From Verrucomicrobiota bacterium (GTDB taxonomy: Bacteria > Verrucomicrobiota > Kiritimatiellia > CAJWTS01), in the NCBI GenBank assembly GCA_027623315.1, contig JAQBYD010000039.1:1-38086 (forward strand): a DNA stretch of 38,086 bases. Direction: 5' to 3'. This document shows positions 9,497 through 17,688 of the stretch, one piece after another; the first letter of the stretch is position 1; each line of letters opens with the position of its first letter. The translations under genes were made by a program, and so were the position numbers. The notes beneath the pieces are model-generated. The model did not search any database. It worked only from the letters and a program-made list of their open reading frames with translations, and was not told where the DNA came from.

Positions 9497-11497
9497 ATGT
9501 CGTACCGATTCACACGTTTTGGCCTCATCCGCGAGATGGGGGCGTCGCTCGCGACGGGCGCGTTGAGCGGTAAGATTGCGATCTTCACGTTGTCGCTCGC
9601 AGGCATCGCCCCGGGAGTGCATGCGGCGGGGGTAGCGGCATGGTTGCCGGTGGAACGGTACCAGGAGATGGATATCATTGAGCGCCGTTCCTACGACCGC
9701 GCGTTGGGGCTCCTTCAGAAGAATCATGCCAGGGCCGCGGCGGCCGAGTTCGAGAAAATGCAAGCGCAGTTTCCGGAGTGTCCCGCCCTGCCGTACGTTC
9801 TATTCTATCGCGGACTCAGTTTGCAGACGGCGACCTATCGGTTGAAGGCCGTCGAGGTCTACCGGGAGGTGATTGACTACTTCCCCACCGACATCGATCC
9901 GGCGGCGAAAGCCCTGTACCAGATCGCGATGGCTCACCACGAGAATGGGGACGCCAAGCTGAGCTTGAAGGCGATGGATGAGTTGGACCGGGACGAGCGT
10001 TACCGCGGTCACGACCTTGCCGCCCCGGCCATTCGAGCACTTGCCGATCACGACTACGTCAACCAGAAGACGGGGCGCGCGTTGGAGCGCTGGAACGACG
10101 TGTTCGCCCGCTTCGCCGAGCGAGTGCCCGCACAGTCCACCTATTGCCGGGACCGCATCGCGAATCATTACCTGTCGTACGGGCAGGTTGATGACTATGT
10201 AGAATGGGTAACCCCGATGGCCCTGCCGGCTCCCAAGGTGAAGGATCCTGAAGCGGCCAGGGCGCTCTGGATCGTGACCTACGCCGACGACTTGATCTGG
10301 GCTGGAATCGTGGGCAACGCCTGGAAACTGAAGACCTGGAGCGCGCGCCGTCGCGACGACGTGACCAAGGCGGGGTATCGGTTGTTGCGCGACCACCGGG
10401 AGGCCTTTGTCAATGCTCACCGGGCCTGGGACGGCCATGTCCGTGAGTTGCGCTACGCGAAGCAGATCCTTAAGCAGTCGGAACTTCTGAGTGAAGCGAT
10501 TGCGGCGGCTGTCGAATTCATCGAGAAAGAGCAGGCATCGCGTCCGGGATGGGGGCCGCATCAGCGGGCCATCTGGATGCAGATCCATTATGGAACCGAT
10601 CCTGCCGTGCTGCGTACTGTCGTAGATGGAGCCCTTGCGTACATCAAGGGCCACCAGGATCCCGCAAAGCAGTGGGAACTCTACACGGCCTTGCAGGCCT
10701 CCCTACTCAAGTCGAAACAAGCAACGGAGCTTTCCGAGCTGGTCACTCGAGCATCCCTGGCGTTCGCCGAGTCGCCGGCGGCTGCCGAGATCCGCTGGGG
10801 CTGCTACACCCACCTGATCACGAGCCTGCTGCCCTCGATGGGCGATGCCGGGATCGTGCAGCGCCTCTTTGCCAAGGCGCGGGCGTTCGCGAAGGATCGG
10901 CCCACGGCGGGAGAGCGTGATCAAAAGGCGGTCTGGCTATCGGACCAGCTGAAGGCAGCGAAGATCTACGACCAGGCGCTGGGGCTCCTCGCCGATGTTT
11001 CTCACAAGGCGCTGCGACTATTCAAAACCTATGAGATCGTCGGGCCCGGCCAGGAGAAGTGGAATGAAGCGGTTGAGATCCTGCTGGAGGTCGAGGCGAC
11101 GAATGACGCGCACTACGAGCCGCTGGCCCGAGAAACGCGCGCGAAGGCTTACAAGAATCAGCTGAAGGATTACGAGAAGGCGATCGCGCTCTACTACGAG
11201 ATTAGTGACCCTCCGCGCACGTTGTGGGAAGTGCAGGATTGCTTTTACCGCTGGAAGAAACTTGACGAGGCCATCACCACGCTCAAGGAGATCGAAGCCA
11301 TCTTCCCAACGCAGGCCTCGGCGGCGGCATGGAAGCGCACACAGTACTATCATAACGAGAAGAACCGGGACGGCGTCATTGTCGAAGCACGTCGAATCCT
11401 GAAGATCTACCGCCAAAGCCGCGAGTCCTCGCAGGCGCATCAACTGCTTGAAGAGTACGGTATAGCCACGGGCGGCGGGGTGATGGACAATGAATAG
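9497..11497 (+). CDS. Secreted TPR protein
   Basis: From ATG 9497 the product has 666 residues; GGAG at 9482-9485 precedes it. An earlier in-frame ATG at 9470 overlaps the previous gene and adds only a basic extension. A hydrophobic stretch (IAIFTLSLAGIAPGVHAAG) indicates a signal peptide, perhaps starting from an internal ATG at 9536. The rest is almost all alpha-helical, with TPR units such as LLQKNHARAAAAEFEKM and YRLKAVEVYREVIDYFPTD near the N terminus and DYEKAIALYYEISDPPR near the C terminus. I see no catalytic motif. It lies between the giant TPR protein (seven-base gap) and a third TPR protein (eight-base overlap), so the three are probably co-translated partners of the ExbBD complex. 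Confidence 0.83.
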   Translation: MSYRFTRFGLIREMGASLATGALSGKIAIFTLSLAGIAPGVHAAGVAAWLPVERYQEMDIIERRSYDRALGLLQKNHARAAAAEFEKMQAQFPECPALPYVLFYRGLSLQTATYRLKAVEVYREVIDYFPTDIDPAAKALYQIAMAHHENGDAKLSLKAMDELDRDERYRGHDLAAPAIRALADHDYVNQKTGRALERWNDVFARFAERVPAQSTYCRDRIANHYLSYGQVDDYVEWVTPMALPAPKVKDPEAARALWIVTYADDLIWAGIVGNAWKLKTWSARRRDDVTKAGYRLLRDHREAFVNAHRAWDGHVRELRYAKQILKQSELLSEAIAAAVEFIEKEQASRPGWGPHQRAIWMQIHYGTDPAVLRTVVDGALAYIKGHQDPAKQWELYTALQASLLKSKQATELSELVTRASLAFAESPAAAEIRWGCYTHLITSLLPSMGDAGIVQRLFAKARAFAKDRPTAGERDQKAVWLSDQLKAAKIYDQALGLLADVSHKALRLFKTYEIVGPGQEKWNEAVEILLEVEATNDAHYEPLARETRAKAYKNQLKDYEKAIALYYEISDPPRTLWEVQDCFYRWKKLDEAITTLKEIEAIFPTQASAAAWKRTQYYHNEKNRDGVIVEARRILKIYRQSRESSQAHQLLEEYGIATGGGVMDNE

Positions 11498-13808
11498 GAC
11501 ATATGCTCAGCGCGGCTCGCGGGGACGCTCGCCCTCCAGTAGAGCCGTCGTGTCCTCGTCTTCGCGCTGGAGGGCGAGCGTCCCCGCGAGCCTGGCGGTT
11601 GTGCAGGTTCGCCGGAGCTTGCTCTGCATCGCCTTAACCGTGTTGCTGCTGCCTCCGCACTCCTTCAGCGCCGAGTCCCCGATGACGGGTGCCAACCTGG
11701 AGTACCGCGCGCGCAGCATGTACAAGAAGGGCCTGGGGTATCTCGCGGCCAAGAATACCGGGCAGGGGGTCAAGATTCTGCAGGATATTCCCCGCATGTT
11801 TCCCGAGTTGGACGTACGTTTCGATGCCTTGCTGTCACTGGCACGCCATTACATCGCGCAGTCCGACTATGAAGCGGCGCTGCAGCCCCTGGAGGCTGCG
11901 GCGCGGGCCTATGATCTTCCGGTCAAGCGCGCCGAGGCGCTGTATCTGGCGGGGCGCTGCCATTATGAACTGGGGGATTTCAACCAGGCCTTCGTGTCCC
12001 TGCGAAAGGTTACGACCGGCTATCCATGGACCGTCTTCGCCAACGAGTCCTACTACTACATCGGGCTCTGCCATTTTCGACTGAAGCGATGGACGCGTGC
12101 TTACGAGGCGTTGCGCATGGTGGGGGTGAGCGTGCCGACTGATCTTGAGCATCGAACATCGGAGTCCAGCCACAAACTGTGGGTCAAGGTGGCGGACCGG
12201 GACCTTGTTATTCTGTTGGGAGACGAGGATCCGCAGCTGCCGGTAGCGATCTCGTCCAAGGGCGGTGACGCCGAGGCGGTCATCCTGCGTCCCAATAATC
12301 GTGATGGCACCGAGTTTCTTGGCTCGATCGACACGGTCCCCGGCGAACCCGTTCCGGGAGACGGAGTCCTGCAGGTCATGGGTGATGATGAGGTGACGGC
12401 GACTTACGCGGACAAGACGACGGAATCAGGAGAACAGGACCGGGAGGTCGTGACGCGCACCCGAATGGTCTCGACGGCCTCGATTGGCTTCACCGATGGC
12501 GCTTATGCGGATTACCTCAACGGCGTGTACGGCGGACAGCCGGCCTTTATTCGTCTTAAGGATCTCGATGGCAATCAAAGCATCGAGTACGACCATCTCG
12601 ATGTGCGGGTTGCCTCCCGCTATAAGCTTCCGGCGGCTGAGCAGGATGTTGGAAGCGGCATGGATGATGATCGGATCCAGTACAAGGAAAGGGACGCCCT
12701 GACGATCACACTCACCGAGAGCGAGTCGACGTCGGGCATGTTTCACGGTCGCGTCGATCCCATTCTCGAGGAGGGCGCGGATGATAGCCGGGCGGATGCT
12801 GCCGTGATGTCGCAGGACGATCGACTCGTCACCCACGTCGGCGACGAACTGGTTGTAGAGTACCAGGATGATCGGCACATTCTCGACGAAACCCCGCGGA
12901 GCATCGGCTACAACACGATCGTCTTGAGCCCGCGCCGTAATGATGTCGAGGCCACGCAGTGGGTGGTCCGTGATGACGATTTGCGCGCACGCAAGGACCT
13001 CGTCGAAGCCCGCATCCTGCTGCGTCTCGGACAGGTCTTCAAGGACGTGGGGCTTCGCGACAAGGCCTTCGAGAAAGCCGAGGCCGGCCTCGAGCGAGCG
13101 GAGGAAGTGATTCGGCTCGCCGTTAACAGGAACCTGGCGCAGGCCACGATTGAAGCCGCCTTCAATGTGAAGTGGGATCTGCTGCTGGTGCAGGACCGGC
13201 TATCCGAGGCCGTCCAAGTCTGCAACACGCTCCTTAGACTGTTTCCCAGCTCGGTGATCGCGGATCGAGCCCTGCTCAATATCGGGATGGCCAAGGCGCA
13301 AAGCCGATTCCCGTCGGACTGGAGAGAAGCGATTCGAGTCTTCTCATCGATTCTTCGGCTCAAGGAGTCGCCGCTTAAGGCCGAAGCGCAGTATCGTGTG
13401 GCAGAGGCTCAGGAACAGCTGGGGTACGAGAGCGCGCGAGATGTGGAGCGGCCGCAACTCTCGCAACCGGCCATCGCGGCCTATCGCCGATGCGCCGAGA
13501 TGTGGCCGGACTCGGCATTTGCCGGGCAGTCCCTTGAGAAAGTGGTGCAGTTCTATATCGACACCGAGGACTATGCGCGCGCGTTGGATATGATGGAGAT
13601 GATTTTTCAGGATTTCCAGGACTCCTCGTTTCTGGACGTGATTCTACTCAAGTGGGCGATCGTGGCGGAAAAGATGAATAACCGGGCGCTGGCGAGAGCC
13701 AAACTGGATGAACTGATCTCGGAATATCCGGACTCCAGTATCATTCGAACGGCTGTTCGATTTCGTGAACGCCTGGATCGCGCCCAGGCAAGTGACGAGG
13801 AGTTGTAG
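11490..13808 (+). CDS. Secreted TPR protein with Ig-like beta units
   Basis: ATG 11490 (772 residues) overlaps the stop of the previous gene and follows a GGGGTGA element at 11477-11483. The real signal peptide appears only at residue 38: an in-frame GTG at 11601 would begin VQVRRSLLCIALTVLLL and end with FSA. The stretch between is encoded by an inserted 79-bp palindrome, so either start could be used. Residues about 65-220 hold TPRs. Residues about 230-490 hold beta units like those in the giant protein of this operon (an NNRDGTEFLGSI strand and RLKDLDGNQS, then TESESTSGMFHGRV). Residues about 490-770 return to TPRs (SDWREAIRVFSSILRL, DYARALDMMEMIF). The shared beta units suggest that the two proteins bind the same ligand or pack together. 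Family identification is good; function is unknown. Confidence 0.82.
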   Translation: MNRTYAQRGSRGRSPSSRAVVSSSSRWRASVPASLAVVQVRRSLLCIALTVLLLPPHSFSAESPMTGANLEYRARSMYKKGLGYLAAKNTGQGVKILQDIPRMFPELDVRFDALLSLARHYIAQSDYEAALQPLEAAARAYDLPVKRAEALYLAGRCHYELGDFNQAFVSLRKVTTGYPWTVFANESYYYIGLCHFRLKRWTRAYEALRMVGVSVPTDLEHRTSESSHKLWVKVADRDLVILLGDEDPQLPVAISSKGGDAEAVILRPNNRDGTEFLGSIDTVPGEPVPGDGVLQVMGDDEVTATYADKTTESGEQDREVVTRTRMVSTASIGFTDGAYADYLNGVYGGQPAFIRLKDLDGNQSIEYDHLDVRVASRYKLPAAEQDVGSGMDDDRIQYKERDALTITLTESESTSGMFHGRVDPILEEGADDSRADAAVMSQDDRLVTHVGDELVVEYQDDRHILDETPRSIGYNTIVLSPRRNDVEATQWVVRDDDLRARKDLVEARILLRLGQVFKDVGLRDKAFEKAEAGLERAEEVIRLAVNRNLAQATIEAAFNVKWDLLLVQDRLSEAVQVCNTLLRLFPSSVIADRALLNIGMAKAQSRFPSDWREAIRVFSSILRLKESPLKAEAQYRVAEAQEQLGYESARDVERPQLSQPAIAAYRRCAEMWPDSAFAGQSLEKVVQFYIDTEDYARALDMMEMIFQDFQDSSFLDVILLKWAIVAEKMNNRALARAKLDELISEYPDSSIIRTAVRFRERLDRAQASDEEL
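11514..11592. repeat. Perfect 25-bp inverted repeat (REP-like palindrome) inside a 5' coding end
   Basis: Bases 11514-11538 are the exact reverse complement of 11568-11592, with a 29-base loop. The left arm begins GGCTCGCGGGGACGCTCG. The element lies within the first 35 codons of the third TPR gene and is read in frame as a serine/arginine-rich stretch upstream of the signal peptide. Its length, perfect symmetry and foreign translation suggest a mobile intergenic repeat that landed at the gene junction. In RNA it would form a very stable hairpin over the ribosome-entry region. Confidence 0.9.
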
Positions 13809-13827
13809 TGACGAGAAAGGATCACGC

Positions 13828-14466
13828 ATGCTGCAGTACATTATAGATGGTGGATTGATCATGGTCATTCTGGTGGGGCTGTCGGTGGTTGGCCTGGCGG
13901 TCATCATTGACCGTTGGAGGGTCTTTAGCCTGGCGGCAACCGGGGCAGAGGGCATGCAGGAGCGCGTCCGTGCCGCGCTTCGCGAGGAGCGTCCGGAGGA
14001 TGCCATCCAGGCCTGCCGGGCGAGTTCGGGCCCGGCGGCGGCCGTTCTGCTGAGCGGGCTGGAGCAGTACACGGCGCTCAGGCAGCGGGGCAAGACGGGG
14101 ATGGAGTTGGTGGGTGTGGTGGACCGCACGATGTCCGATTACGTGCCGCATGTCCTCGATACGCTTGAGCAGCGGCTCAACGTGTTGTCGATGATCGGCA
14201 GCACGTCGCCCTTGCTTGGAATGACCGGCACGGTGGTGGGCATGATGATGTCCTTCAACGAGATGGCCGCGGTGGGTGGCCTGGATGGCGGTGCCGTTGC
14301 GGGGGGCATCTCTCTCGCGCTGACGACCACGGCCGCAGGACTGCTGGTGGCCATTCCCGCGGTCGTGTTTCACAACTTCTTTTCGCGACGGATCGACGGC
14401 TTTACGCTCCAGATTGAAGAGGCCGCCAATACATTGATCAACTACATCACCCTGAATCACGACTAA
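13828..14466 (+). CDS. ExbB/TolQ/MotA-family proton channel protein
   Basis: The start is ATG 13828, seven bases after GAAAGGA; it gives 212 residues. There are three membrane segments: residues about 5-28 (GLIMVILVGLSVVGLAVII), about 117-143 (GSTSPLLGMTGTVVGMMMSF) and about 155-180 (SLALTTTAAGLLVAIPAVVF). The last two carry the family's diagnostic signatures, including the pore threonines in TGTV and LTTT. A cytoplasmic helical domain lies between segments 1 and 2. ExbB-type proteins form a pentamer around an ExbD dimer and use proton flow to drive an envelope partner. Two ExbD genes follow directly. Which ExbB-family function (TonB-like, Tol-like or other) it serves cannot be read from this sequence alone. 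Confidence 0.93.
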   Translation: MLQYIIDGGLIMVILVGLSVVGLAVIIDRWRVFSLAATGAEGMQERVRAALREERPEDAIQACRASSGPAAAVLLSGLEQYTALRQRGKTGMELVGVVDRTMSDYVPHVLDTLEQRLNVLSMIGSTSPLLGMTGTVVGMMMSFNEMAAVGGLDGGAVAGGISLALTTTAAGLLVAIPAVVFHNFFSRRIDGFTLQIEEAANTLINYITLNHD

Positions 14467-14471
14467 GCACC

Positions 14472-14891
14472 ATGAGGGTCACTCGAAAGCCGCGGCGCAC
14501 TCCGGAACTTGACCTGCTCGCGTTTGCGGACGTTGCTTTTCTGATGATTATCTTCTTCATCCTAACCACAACATTCACGGGAAACGTCGGGCACCTGCTG
14601 GCCCTGCCGTCGGGCACGCCGGACACGCAGGAGGAGAAGGACGAAATGATCACGGTCCGTCTGACTCGCGATCAGATTCTATTCCAGGGGCAGACCCCCG
14701 GTGTGGACATGGAGGGGTTGCGCGAACGATTGGGAGATGCGCAGCTTTACGCGCGGCCAGAGAACGAGCGCATGGTGCTCGTGCAGAGCGAGCCGGATGT
14801 CTCGTGCGAGCGTTACTTTCAAGTTGTGATGGCGATCACGCGGCAGGGCGGTGTGCTTGCCTTGCTCGAAGAAGAGCGTGAGGCGATGTGA
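14472..14891 (+). CDS. ExbD/TolR-family protein (first copy)
   Basis: This 139-residue protein has a short basic cytoplasmic tail, one membrane helix at residues about 18-36 (ADVAFLMIIFFILTTTF) and a periplasmic domain. D20, at the start of the helix, is the conserved protonatable aspartate of ExbD/TolR/MotB. The periplasmic part has the usual ITVRLTRDQILFQG and RMVLVQSEPDVSCERY pattern of the ExbD fold. It starts five bases after the channel gene and is followed by a second ExbD. A pair of different ExbDs suggests a heterodimeric stator core, which is inference. Confidence 0.9.
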   Translation: MRVTRKPRRTPELDLLAFADVAFLMIIFFILTTTFTGNVGHLLALPSGTPDTQEEKDEMITVRLTRDQILFQGQTPGVDMEGLRERLGDAQLYARPENERMVLVQSEPDVSCERYFQVVMAITRQGGVLALLEEEREAM

Positions 14892-14916
14892 GGGGAGAAG
14901 GTGCAGAGCAGTAGCC

Positions 14917-15318
14917 ATGAAGATTGAGCGGAAAAAGAGGGTGCAGCCGTGCGTTCCGATGGCGCCGATGGGAGACATTGCGTTTCTCCTGATTATCTTC
15001 TTCATGCTCACCTCGACCTTTATTCGCGAAGCGCATTTGACGGTGAGTTTGCCGGAGTCGCCGGATATCGAGCGCCTCGGCGATGGGCATCTTTCCGTGT
15101 TGATGGACCAGGATGGCGAGTTGTGGGTGCAGGGCCATCCCTGTCGTCTGCCGGACCTGTCGGGAGTTCTGGAGACGGAACTCACCTCACGCTCGGATGA
15201 CTTGATTACGCTGAAGATCGATCGTGCCGTGCGACAGGACCAGTTTGCGCCGGTCCTCGCGGCCTTGAGTGGAACCGGTGCCAGGATTGCCTGGCTAGGA
15301 GATGAATCGAATGAGTGA
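14917..15318 (+). CDS. ExbD/TolR-family protein (second copy)
   Basis: ATG 14917 gives 133 residues beginning with a lysine-rich tail. The frame is open back to 14851 but overlaps the first copy. The membrane helix at residues about 19-37 (GDIAFLLIIFFMLTSTF) has the conserved aspartate at D20. The periplasmic part (LSVLMDQDGELWVQG, then LITLKIDRAVRQDQF) follows the ExbD pattern. It shares the helix signature with the first copy but differs strongly in the periplasmic domain, so it is an old duplicate rather than a recent copy. Its 3' end overlaps the start of the next gene by eight bases, pointing to translational coupling. Confidence 0.9.
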   Translation: MKIERKKRVQPCVPMAPMGDIAFLLIIFFMLTSTFIREAHLTVSLPESPDIERLGDGHLSVLMDQDGELWVQGHPCRLPDLSGVLETELTSRSDDLITLKIDRAVRQDQFAPVLAALSGTGARIAWLGDESNE

Positions 15319-15718
15319 AGCCCAACTGCGACAGAATCCGGATGACTTGATGAAGCCGTTGCGGGGAGGACCATCGATGATGAGCCTGACGCTTCGGTCG
15401 GTGATGATTCATCTCGTCGTGATCCTCGTGTCGTCCCTGCCTTACGTCTTCAAGTGTGTGCGTTACGGAACTTTGGATGTGCGCGCGGCGAGTGCGGAGG
15501 AGCGGCGGGTGCTGGAGGAAGAGCAGAGGCGGACGCGTCGCGAGCAGGGCGACCGCGCGGTGCAGACGAAGAAGGCACCCCCTAAGGCGGTAGCGGTTAA
15601 GGCGGGGCCCAGGCCGTCACCGGATTCGCGTCGAGTTACAGGTAGCGCGCTTGAGCCGATTGAGCGTGCGGAGCCTGAGGATTCGAATCTGAATGTCGAC
15701 GAGGATTTTGGTCTCTAA
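15311..15718 (+). CDS. Short TonB-like single-span protein
   Basis: The product has 135 residues. I choose ATG 15311 because AGGAG at 15297-15301 is nine bases upstream; the in-frame ATG at 15302 would directly abut that site. One membrane helix lies at residues about 24-44 (SVMIHLVVILVSSLPYVF). It is followed by a charged, helical stretch rich in glutamate and arginine (about 55-80), a lysine/proline/alanine segment (about 80-105) and an acidic tail ending DEDFGL. The layout and the place after ExbB-ExbD-ExbD resemble TonB or TolA, but there is no C-terminal globular domain. It may be the moving arm of the complex or an accessory subunit. I do not recognise a named family. Confidence 0.75.
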   Translation: MSEAQLRQNPDDLMKPLRGGPSMMSLTLRSVMIHLVVILVSSLPYVFKCVRYGTLDVRAASAEERRVLEEEQRRTRREQGDRAVQTKKAPPKAVAVKAGPRPSPDSRRVTGSALEPIERAEPEDSNLNVDEDFGL

Positions 15719-15730
15719 ATTGAAGAGCCA

Positions 15731-17356
15731 GTGAATAGACTGCACTCCTACTTCGAAGCCCTGAATCGCGCGGTGGTGCGCCTCGCGGCTGCTCTTCTGA
15801 GGGGATTCGATGCGACGGTGGGGCGGCTGCCGGTTCCCTTGCGACTGGTTGCTCTCTGCGCCGTGACGGGTCTTCTGATGTTCTGGGTCGGAGTTGCGGG
15901 CGAGTCTTCGTACTTCCGATGGGCGGCGCTCTCGCCGTTGTACACGCAAACGCTCGCCCGCGTCGGCCACCATACAGCATTCAGACTGCTCGGCTGGGTT
16001 GCCTGGATGGCGGCAGCGCTGGCCTTCGCATCGTGTGCGTGCACGTTCGTGCGGACGTCGTGGTCGATGAGGGTCCTGCAGGCGGCCGTGCTGGGCGGAA
16101 TGATCACGTGGGCGGGGCTGATCTGGCTGGTGGTCGATGGCACACGCCTGCTGCATCTGCATCACGCCATCGAGTTCCATCGCTTCATGCGAAACGAGGT
16201 ATGGCTGGCCTCGATCGCACTTTGGCTCCCAGGCGCGTTGTGGTTCTCAGGAATTCTCCTGGCGACGGCGCTGCACAGTACGCGTGCGTGGTTTCTGGGT
16301 TCAGATACGGCCGCGCCGGGGCTGGCGGACCGGATCGCGGCCAACCTGAGATCGGGCGGACCGGCGCCGGAATATCGGAACTCGATGTGGTGGTCCGGAG
16401 CACTCCACGTCATCCTGATCCTGTTGATTCCGCTTCTGATTCGGGGTTGCGGATGGGAGGCCCCGTATGCGGTCCCGGAGGGTGATGGCAAGCCGGCTGT
16501 ACTCTCGCAGATCCGAATGATCCGGAAGAAGGTCGAACGCGAGAAAGTCATCTTGTCTCTGAATACGGAGATTCTTTTCTACAAGCCGGACCCGGATGAA
16601 AGTGACGTGCTGAAGATGGCGATGCTGGAGACGGAGCACGCGTATGTCGCCGAGGGCTTGCGCGGGCAGACGGGCGAAGGGAAGGGGACCCGCAGTGGCT
16701 GGCCCAAGGGAATGCCCGGGCGCGTGCGTTTCATTCGCCTCGAGTACAACGGAGGAGATTGGGACCAGGACCTCGCGATGGGCGCCGACTACAACATGCT
16801 GCTCAAATTCAAGGAATACACAGGTTTCAAGATCGCGCGCAACACGGAGCATCGCCGGATCAATCGGTTGCGTTTCTTTCCGAAGGGGAAGGCCCCGCCG
16901 TTCGTTTTTCTGACGGGGAAGGGTGGGGTTCAGTTAAGCGGGCATGAGATCAAGATTCTGCGCGAGTATTGCATCAAGGAGGGGGGAATGGTTTTTGCCG
17001 ACAATGGCGGTGGCAGTTTCAACGCGGGTTTTAGCGGCGCTATGCAACGCGTCTTCCCGGGGAAGCGTTGGATCAATATCGGGAACGATGATCCGCTCTT
17101 CCAGTATCCTTTCGCATTTCCGAATGGTGCGCCACCGCTGTGGCATCACAGTGGCCGTCGGGCAATGGGGTTGAAGCACGACGGGCGCTGGATCGTTTTT
17201 TATCACCAGGGCGATCTGAATGATGCGTGGAAGCGCGGACATTCGGGCATTGGGGAGGGATTGGCGAACCAGGCTTACAAACTGGGCGTCAACGTGATGT
17301 ACTACTCGTTCAGTCACTACCTCGCGCATCACCACGGCACGCGAAGCGATGGGTAG
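15731..17356 (+). CDS. DUF4159 domain membrane protein
   Basis: The start is GTG 15731, 12 bases after the previous gene; the product has 541 residues. There are five predicted membrane segments, including LVALCAVTGLLMFWVG, LQAAVLGGMITWAGLIWLV, WLPGALWFSGILLATAL and ALHVILILLIPLLI, the last near residue 230. Residues about 330-540 form a DUF4159 domain: it begins RVRFIRLEYNGGDWDQDL and includes FVFLTGKGG, then LREYCIKEGGMVFADNGGG, and a late IVFYHQGDLNDAW. DUF4159 proteins often accompany envelope operons in PVC and delta-type bacteria, but their reaction is not known. Here the soluble domain follows the membrane part and is the last product of the ExbBD operon. A GC hairpin follows its stop codon. 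Confidence 0.88.
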   Translation: MNRLHSYFEALNRAVVRLAAALLRGFDATVGRLPVPLRLVALCAVTGLLMFWVGVAGESSYFRWAALSPLYTQTLARVGHHTAFRLLGWVAWMAAALAFASCACTFVRTSWSMRVLQAAVLGGMITWAGLIWLVVDGTRLLHLHHAIEFHRFMRNEVWLASIALWLPGALWFSGILLATALHSTRAWFLGSDTAAPGLADRIAANLRSGGPAPEYRNSMWWSGALHVILILLIPLLIRGCGWEAPYAVPEGDGKPAVLSQIRMIRKKVEREKVILSLNTEILFYKPDPDESDVLKMAMLETEHAYVAEGLRGQTGEGKGTRSGWPKGMPGRVRFIRLEYNGGDWDQDLAMGADYNMLLKFKEYTGFKIARNTEHRRINRLRFFPKGKAPPFVFLTGKGGVQLSGHEIKILREYCIKEGGMVFADNGGGSFNAGFSGAMQRVFPGKRWINIGNDDPLFQYPFAFPNGAPPLWHHSGRRAMGLKHDGRWIVFYHQGDLNDAWKRGHSGIGEGLANQAYKLGVNVMYYSFSHYLAHHHGTRSDG

Positions 17357-17357
17357 A

Positions 17358-17374
17358 GCGCCCGCACGGGGCGC
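17358..17374 (+). terminator. GC hairpin after the ExbBD operon, possible terminator
   Basis: GCGCCC (17358-17363) pairs with GGGCGC (17369-17374) over a five-base loop, beginning two bases after the DUF4159 stop codon. There is no following T-run, so it is not a classical intrinsic terminator. It could stabilise the 3' end or help Rho-type termination. Confidence 0.35.
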
Positions 17375-17610
17375 GATGCTGCGTGATCCTCAGATCTGGA
17401 TTCGCCAACGTTACGCCTCTCGCGCTCCGAAGGCTCTCCTTCGTGATTGAACCGAAGCGTAGGGCAATACACAAGAGGCGCACACCTGGGCGATCAGAAT
17501 TTTCGCAACTTCCAACACTGAGCCCTTTGCCAGAACAAGGGGTTGCGCCCGGTCTTGATCGTCCCACCGGACTTCGGTATGCTCCGCGCCATGTCGAAGA
17601 TCCGCCTCTG
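17375..17610. other. Intergenic stretch between the ExbBD operon and the YdjY gene
   Basis: Part of a 332-base gap between coding regions. I see no gene in it on either strand. It contains the possible promoter at 17555-17583 and leads into the structured leader at 17611-17681. Confidence 0.5.
17555..17583 (+). promoter_or_regulatory. Possible sigma-70-type promoter for the YdjY-acylphosphatase gene
   Basis: TTGATC (17555-17560) and TATGCT (17578-17583) are separated by exactly 17 bases. The predicted start of transcription would place the following hairpin leader in the 5' untranslated region. It was found by eye and is only a moderate match. Confidence 0.35.
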
Positions 17611-17681
17611 GAGGAAAAGCGTTGCTTCAGGCCGGTCTCAACGGGCGTGTGCCCGTACCGCCAGAAAAGCGATTTTTCCTC
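17611..17681 (+). promoter_or_regulatory. Nested stem-loop leader upstream of the YdjY-acylphosphatase gene
   Basis: Three concentric stems can be drawn: GAGGAAAA (17611-17618) with TTTTCCTC (17674-17681); GGCCGGT (17630-17636) with ACCGCC (17657-17662), with one bulge; and ACGGGC (17641-17646) with GCCCGT (17651-17656) around a GTGT loop. The structure ends seven bases before ATG 17689. The only strong purine-rich ribosome-binding sequence nearby (GGAGG, 17610-17614) is in the outer left arm. It could be a regulatory leader; I cannot match it to a known riboswitch class. Confidence 0.4.
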
Positions 17682-17688
17682 AGTAATC

